Made by a program: the position numbers and the translations under genes | Part shown: positions 7,799 through 10,953 of the stretch, piece by piece | Layout of the letters: every line of letters begins with the position of its first letter | How positions within the stretch are numbered: the first letter of the stretch is position 1 | Notes under the pieces: generated by a model | What the model was told of the DNA's origin: nothing | Database searches by the model: none | Seen by the model: the letters and a program-made list of their open reading frames with translations, nothing else | Source of the DNA: Planctomycetales bacterium | GTDB taxonomy: Bacteria > Planctomycetota > Phycisphaerae > SM23-33 | Assembly: GCA_030673005.1 (NCBI GenBank) | Contig: DAOVFI010000054.1 | Span: forward strand, 1 to 10,953 | Reading direction: 5' to 3' | Length of the DNA: 10,953 nucleotides

Positions 7799-7914
7799 AA
7801 AGAGAATGTCGAACCTGCCTACCGGCAGGTAGGTATCGAACCAGGAATTTCGAATTTTGAAGTAAAAAAAGACTCGTCACGGCGCGAGAACCGATTCTTC
7901 ACTTCGAAATTCAA
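7799..7914. repeat. TCGAA-rich inverted-repeat element, interrupted copy
   Basis: The left arm reads AAAAGAGAATGTCGAAC, is interrupted, then continues GGAATTTCGAATTTTGAAGT plus an A-run (to 7870). The right arm (7896-7914) is the complement of a shorter GTTGAATTTCGAAGTGAAGAA-like string. The centre holds the hairpin CTCG/CGAG (7873-7876, 7885-7888). The same arm sequence makes up the element at 10001-10234, so this is a second member of that family. The interruption is the CCTGCC-type palindrome entered separately. Confidence 0.7.
7809..7842. repeat. CCTGCC-type palindrome inserted in TCGAA element, with TCGAACC duplication
   Basis: A near-perfect palindrome (7813-7834: ACCTGCCTACC then GGCAGGTAGGT) is bracketed by TCGAACC at 7809-7815 and 7836-7842. 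Removing it and one direct repeat restores the uninterrupted arm seen at 10010-10030, as expected for insertion with a target duplication of six or seven bases. Confidence 0.65.
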
Positions 7915-7938
7915 CACCTGCCTGCCGGCAGGCAGGTG
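7915..7938. repeat. Perfect 24-bp CCTGCC-type palindrome
   Basis: CACCTGCCTGCC is followed directly by its exact reverse complement. It abuts the right end of the TCGAA element. The same core occurs at 7813, 9246, 9302 and, split, at 10299-10380. Confidence 0.85.
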
Positions 7939-7983
7939 GTCGCAAATACCGCGACCACGCCACCCGACTCGTCCGGACAAGAC

Positions 7984-8012
7984 GTGACAATTCCGCTCCC
8001 GCGCGATATAGT
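7984..8012 (+). promoter_or_regulatory. Sigma70-type promoter of the MscS gene
   Basis: GTGACA (7984-7989) and TATAGT (8007-8012) each match five of six consensus bases and are separated by exactly 17 bases. Transcription would start near 8019, giving a leader of about 35 bases before the ATG at 8054, with GGAGAG and GGGAG ribosome sites. The promoter is downstream of the RNA candidate, so that RNA would not be in this leader. Confidence 0.6.
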
Positions 8013-8053
8013 CTTCGGCGCGAAAAGTTCAGGACACAGGGAGCGGAGAGACG

Positions 8054-9220
8054 ATGTCGATTTTGGCTCAAGCAACCCAACCAGCGGCGATACAACCTGC
8101 CGTCGAGCACTGGTATAATATTGAATTCATCAATAACGCCGTCTGGCAATGGCTGGCGTTGCTGGGCGTGATTATCGCAGCGCTGGTGGTCGGAAAGATA
8201 GTCGCGTTCTTTCTCGATCGCCAGGGACGATGGCTCGTCGAGCGCCGTCATCTGAAGGCGCCGGGAATGATCCTCCGCTGCCTGTCCAGGCCGGTCGCAA
8301 TGCTGATCCTGGGGGCGGGGCTTTATCTCGCCGCCGCGTTCCTGAACCTCAAATACGTCATTTTCACCGACGCCGCCGGCGTCGAAAAGACACTGGCGTG
8401 GTTGTGGACCGGTATCTGCAAGACTGTCGTCGCCCTGGCAGTCGGCTGGGCGGTCTATCGCCTTGTGGACGTCCTGGAGGTCTTCCTGCTTCACTGGACT
8501 TCCCGCACGCGAACGCAGCTGGACGACCAGCTGGTTCCGATAATCCGCAAGTCGCTGCGCGTCTTCACGGTCATCGTGGTAGCGATGTTCATCGCGCAGA
8601 ACATTTTCCAGTGGAACATCGGCGCGCTTCTGGCGGGTCTCGGCATCGGCGGCCTGGCGTTCGCACTGGCGGCCAAGGACATGCTCGCAAACTTCTTCGG
8701 GTCGATAACGATCTTCACCGACCGTCCCTTCCAGATGGGCGAAAGGATAAAGATCGCCGGACATGACGGAATCGTCGATGAGGTCGGCTTTCGTTCGACC
8801 CGGATACGTACGCTGACCGGGCACCTGGTAACGGTGCCCAACTCCGTCGTCGCCAACTCGGCTGTGGAGAACGTCGGCCGACGACCTTATATCAAGCGGG
8901 TCCTGGACGTTACGATAACTTACGACACGCCGCCGGAGAAGGTCGTCCGCGCCGTCGAGATTCTCCGGCAGATGCTCGACGCCCGAAAAGACCGCTTCCC
9001 ACCCGACAGGCCCGGACAGGCCTATTTCAACGATTACAATCCCACCAGCCTGAACATCGTCGTCTATTACTGGTTCGCACCGCCGGAATGGTGGGATTAC
9101 CTCGAATTCACACACGAATTCAACATGGAACTGCTGAAGCGGTTCAACGAAGAAGGCATCGAATTCGCCTTCCCGACACAAACGCTCTTCCTCAAAGGGC
9201 AGACAGACAGCAGCAGGTAG
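8054..9220 (+). CDS. MscS-family mechanosensitive ion channel
   Basis: The 388-residue inner-membrane protein should open under membrane tension and release solutes during osmotic downshock. Four hydrophobic helices lie at about 33-54, 79-98, 117-140 and 166-185. They are followed by the pore-lining helix of the family, rich in Gly and Ala (IGALLAGLGIGGLAFALAAKD, about 189-209), and ANFFGSITIFTDRPFQMGERI (212-232), matching the family's segment before the beta domain. The cytosolic beta domain shows GIVDEVGFRSTRIRTLTG and VPNSVVANSAVEN (about 239-273), the best conserved MscS signature. The alpha/beta vestibule domain follows to the end. It is longer than E. coli MscS (286 residues) because of the additional N-terminal helices. 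The start has GGAG-type sites and a good promoter 42 bases away. It is likely a single-gene unit. Confidence 0.95.
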   Translation: MSILAQATQPAAIQPAVEHWYNIEFINNAVWQWLALLGVIIAALVVGKIVAFFLDRQGRWLVERRHLKAPGMILRCLSRPVAMLILGAGLYLAAAFLNLKYVIFTDAAGVEKTLAWLWTGICKTVVALAVGWAVYRLVDVLEVFLLHWTSRTRTQLDDQLVPIIRKSLRVFTVIVVAMFIAQNIFQWNIGALLAGLGIGGLAFALAAKDMLANFFGSITIFTDRPFQMGERIKIAGHDGIVDEVGFRSTRIRTLTGHLVTVPNSVVANSAVENVGRRPYIKRVLDVTITYDTPPEKVVRAVEILRQMLDARKDRFPPDRPGQAYFNDYNPTSLNIVVYYWFAPPEWWDYLEFTHEFNMELLKRFNEEGIEFAFPTQTLFLKGQTDSSR

Positions 9221-9223
9221 CAG

Positions 9224-9350
9224 GTAGGGTGTGCAGGTTTTTTTCCCTGCCTGTCTGCCGATAGGCAGGCACACCGCGAATAGCAAATGAGCGTTTCGGT
9301 GCCTGCCTGTCGGCAGGCAGGTGCAGGATAAAGAACCTGCCGCACCCTAC
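9224..9350. repeat. Composite inverted-repeat element after MscS gene
   Basis: The outer arm GTAGGGTG-TGCAGGTT (9224-9239) pairs with AACCTGCCGCACCCTAC (9334-9350). Inner arms CACCG...TAGC (9272-9284) and GC...CGGTG (9290-9300) continue the symmetry. Two CCTGCC-type palindromes are embedded: 9246-9269 (10-bp stem, loop TGCC) and 9302-9321 (near perfect). The second is flanked by the direct repeat GGTGC (9298-9302, 9320-9324). A T-run (9238-9244) lies just before the first palindrome. The structure could serve as the transcript end of the channel gene, but its layout is that of a repeat element carrying insertions. Confidence 0.7.
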
Positions 9351-9477
9351 AACTGCTTCCGCATTCAGAATCGTCATCCCGGTCCCACGGTCTTCCGGTA
9401 ATCCGGAAAATATGCGGATCAATCACCTTGATACCGATAATATATACGGGACACTATCTTCGGTTGGTGGAACGATA

Positions 9478-9996
9478 ATGGCAAAGTTACTGAACGATCC
9501 GAAAAATGGCGTGCGTGGCCGGCTGGTGGCGATTGACAATTCAGGTTTGCTTGGTCCGTTTTTTACGCTGCGGATCCCGCCGAACACTTACGACCTCCAG
9601 CGGCCCGGAAGTTACATCGACTTTATCCTGCTCGATACCGCACGCAAGACGATGCAGAAACGCATCCACATCGACGACGAACTCAGCGTGATTATCCACA
9701 CCGCCACTGCCGCCGTCGAAGGCGGAACGCGGAACGAACTGACCTTCCAGATAACACCCAAGAGCAAAAGCCAGCGGATCAGCCACACCGTCCGGAAATT
9801 CGAATCGCTCTCGCCGGTTAACGGCAAGGTAATCGAAAACGACGGACATCACGTCATTGTCGTCGATGCCGGCGCGCCGGTAGTCGTCAGCCTGCTCGAA
9901 CACAAACCGTCGCAGACGAAAAAAGTCAAAATCAATTCGTGGATAACCTTCTGGCCAAGCCCGCCCACACACGGGATAATCCTTGGAAAAGTCTAA
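9478..9996 (+). CDS. Small protein of unknown function, beta-rich
   Basis: This 172-residue protein begins MAKLLNDPKNGVRGRL and is not one I can assign. The ATG at 9478 is preferred over that at 9412, whose 22 extra residues look untranslated; GGTGG upstream is a modest ribosome site. The sequence alternates hydrophobic and charged residues (RGRLVAIDNSG, SYIDFILLD, GKVIENDGHHVIVVDAGAPVVVSLLEH), which suggests two small beta-barrel-like domains joined near residue 105. There is no signal peptide, membrane helix, Cys pair or catalytic motif. Codon use looks like that of the neighbouring real genes, with many C/G third positions, and no competing frame is better. It sits alone between two repeat clusters. 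A nucleic-acid- or ligand-binding barrel is possible, but that is a guess from composition. Confidence 0.75.
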   Translation: MAKLLNDPKNGVRGRLVAIDNSGLLGPFFTLRIPPNTYDLQRPGSYIDFILLDTARKTMQKRIHIDDELSVIIHTATAAVEGGTRNELTFQITPKSKSQRISHTVRKFESLSPVNGKVIENDGHHVIVVDAGAPVVVSLLEHKPSQTKKVKINSWITFWPSPPTHGIILGKV

Positions 9997-10000
9997 AAGA

Positions 10001-10234
10001 CGAATATCGAATGTCGAACGCGGAATTTCGAATTTCGAAGTAAAAAAATCGTAACCGTTCAGACGCTTGTGTTTTGTAACAGGCCCGCTAAAGTGGGGGC
10101 CTGCCACAAAATCTCGCAAGGCGGAAATAATATGACAGCCTGAACGATTACAAATAATCACCCTTCAAAGACGCATTGTTTCTTTACTTCGACATTCGAA
10201 ATTCCGCGTTCGACATTCAACATTCTCTTTTTTT
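10001..10234. repeat. Large TCGAA-rich inverted-repeat element (MITE-like)
   Basis: The left arm (about 10004-10049) and right arm (about 10181-10226) are complementary over some 46 bases with few mismatches; the shared core is GAATGTCGAACGCGGAATTT. Inside are two further inverted blocks: GTAACCGTTCAG (10051-10062) with CTGAACGATTAC (10140-10151), and TTTTGTAACAGGCCC (10072-10086) with GGGCCTGCCACAAAA (10097-10111). The full element would fold into one long hairpin with unequal side spacers. It carries no gene and lies just after the stop of the preceding gene. A second, interrupted family member is at 7799-7914. Confidence 0.85.
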
Positions 10235-10252
10235 TCTGCATCCGCCCGGGGC

Positions 10253-10266
10253 GTCCCTGACGGGAC
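10253..10266. repeat. GTCCC/GGGAC hairpin
   Basis: A perfect 5-bp stem with loop TGAC, in the context GGCGTCCC...GGGACCTGC. It is related in reverse orientation to the palindrome at 7764-7786. Confidence 0.45.
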
Positions 10267-10298
10267 CTGCAAAATACTTTTCAGGTTCCTTGTTCAAT

Positions 10299-10380
10299 AC
10301 CTGCCTGCCCTTCAGGTCTGAGCCTCTCTTCGAGCCTGAGCCTCAGAGCCGAAGGCAGGGTCGAAGACCGGCAGGCAGGT
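10299..10380. repeat. Split CCTGCC-type palindrome with 60-bp structured interior
   Basis: ACCTGCCTGCC (10299-10309) and GGCAGGCAGGT (10370-10380) are the exact halves of the palindrome seen elsewhere in the window, here separated by 60 bases. The interior has its own complementarity: CTTCGA/TCGAAG (10328-10333, 10361-10366), three GAGCCT motifs and CTGAGCCTCAG (10337-10347). The remaining bases to 10458 are a pyrimidine-rich leader of the next gene without a promoter I can defend. Confidence 0.75.
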
Positions 10381-10458
10381 TTATTATTCTTTTTTCCCCT
10401 TGTACCTCTGTTTTTTGTAGAATATCGCCTCGACAAACAGAACTTGAAAGGAAGGCTA

Positions 10459-10953
10459 ATGGTTACGATCAGCGCATTTGCCGACGAGATTTCGCCGGAC
10501 CTGGACACGCAGATGGAAGTATGCCGCGACCTGGGCATCGGCTGTATCGACGTTCGCGGCATCGACAAGATAAACGTCTCGAAGTTCACAATCGACCAGG
10601 CTCGCGAATACGCCTCTCGGATGGTCGATGGCGGTTTTTCTGTGCCGTGCATCGGTTCGCCTATCGGGAAGATTCGTATCGACGAGCCGTTCGGGCCACA
10701 CCTTGACCTGCTGAAGCACTGCTTCGAGATTGCCGGCGTTTTCAAGGCCGATTACGTCCGCGTTTTCAGTTTCTACGGGCCTGAAGGCGGCGAAATCGCC
10801 GAGCATCGCGACAAGGTAATCGAGCAGTTGACTGCCATGGTCGCCGCAGCGGAGCAGGCCGGCGTTACACTTGTTCTGGAGAACGAGAGCGGGCTTTACG
10901 GCGCCGGACCCGAGGCCGTCAGGGACATCTTCGCAACCGTCAGGTCCGACCGC
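10459..10953 (+). CDS. TIM-barrel sugar phosphate isomerase/epimerase-like protein, partial
   Basis: The first 165 codons are present and the gene runs off the window end; the family is usually about 260-290 residues. The ATG is clear, with AAAGGAAGG three bases upstream. The opening MVTISAFADEISPDLDTQMEVCRDLGIGCIDVR is typical of the AP-endonuclease-2/xylose-isomerase-like barrels: first strand, then helix, then an acidic second strand. DYVRVFSFYGPEG (about 98-110) fits the fourth strand, and VTLVLENESGLYG (136-148) carries the Glu (141) that is a metal ligand in this superfamily. It is expected to be cytoplasmic and to isomerise or epimerise a sugar or cyclitol with a divalent metal. The substrate cannot be told from this part. 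The gene continues the plus-strand run but is separated from its neighbour by over 460 bases of repeats. Confidence 0.9.
   Translation, partial: MVTISAFADEISPDLDTQMEVCRDLGIGCIDVRGIDKINVSKFTIDQAREYASRMVDGGFSVPCIGSPIGKIRIDEPFGPHLDLLKHCFEIAGVFKADYVRVFSFYGPEGGEIAEHRDKVIEQLTAMVAAAEQAGVTLVLENESGLYGAGPEAVRDIFATVRSDR

Noticed and set aside
7877..9286. 469-codon minus-strand frame opposite the MscS gene
   Set aside because: It is the antisense shadow of a clear channel gene. Its ends contain the peptide string PACRQAG/RQAGK, which is only translation of the CCTGCC palindromes.
10400..10440. Promoter before the isomerase-like gene (TTGTAC with TATCGC)
   Set aside because: The -10 hexamer matches only about half the consensus; too weak to report.
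1..10953. tRNA, rRNA or CRISPR array
   Set aside because: No T-loop/acceptor pattern, no rRNA-like segment, and the repeats are palindromic and unevenly spaced rather than regularly spaced direct repeats.

Overview
The window looks like a chromosomal segment from a Gram-negative-type environmental bacterium, most likely of the Planctomycetota (Phycisphaerae-like). This rests on RNase Y together with a C45-type peptidase, a large Sel1/TPR repeat protein, secreted or lipoprotein-like proteins without known relatives, and long spacers filled with several families of short palindromic repeats. The assignment is inference, since there is no rRNA or marker gene in the window.

Layout. The left 6.9 kb holds four genes, all on the minus strand: a lipoprotein-like protein of unknown function (35-1219), a secreted Sel1 / degenerate trypsin-like / TPR protein (1334-3922), a C45-family Ntn-hydrolase (4049-5098) and ribonuclease Y (5283-6878). 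A gene-poor spacer of nearly 1.2 kb (6879-8053) follows. It holds a consensus DnaA-box 9-mer, an AT-rich patch, a compact structured RNA candidate ending in a T-run, two repeat elements and a good sigma70-type promoter. The right 2.9 kb is all on the plus strand: a MscS-type mechanosensitive channel (8054-9220), a small protein of unknown function (9478-9996) and the first 165 codons of a TIM-barrel sugar phosphate isomerase/epimerase-like protein (10459 to the window end).

The genes do not form an obvious pathway. RNase Y (mRNA turnover at the membrane) and MscS (osmotic safety valve) are housekeeping functions, and spacings above 100 bp with repeats between most genes suggest mainly separate transcription units.

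The most unusual content is non-coding. (1) An RNA-like three-way-junction fold at 7670-7750 contains a 14-base string that matches the 5' core of the SAM-I (S-box) riboswitch as I remember it. (2) Palindromes built on CCTGCCTGCC/GGCAGGCAGG appear inside other repeat elements and are flanked in two cases by 5-7 bp direct repeats, as if they were small mobile palindromes. (3) Composite inverted-repeat elements lie at 5111-5264, 7799-7914, 9224-9350 and 10001-10234. (4) Gene orientation switches from all-minus to all-plus at a spacer carrying a perfect DnaA box, which makes it a weak origin candidate.
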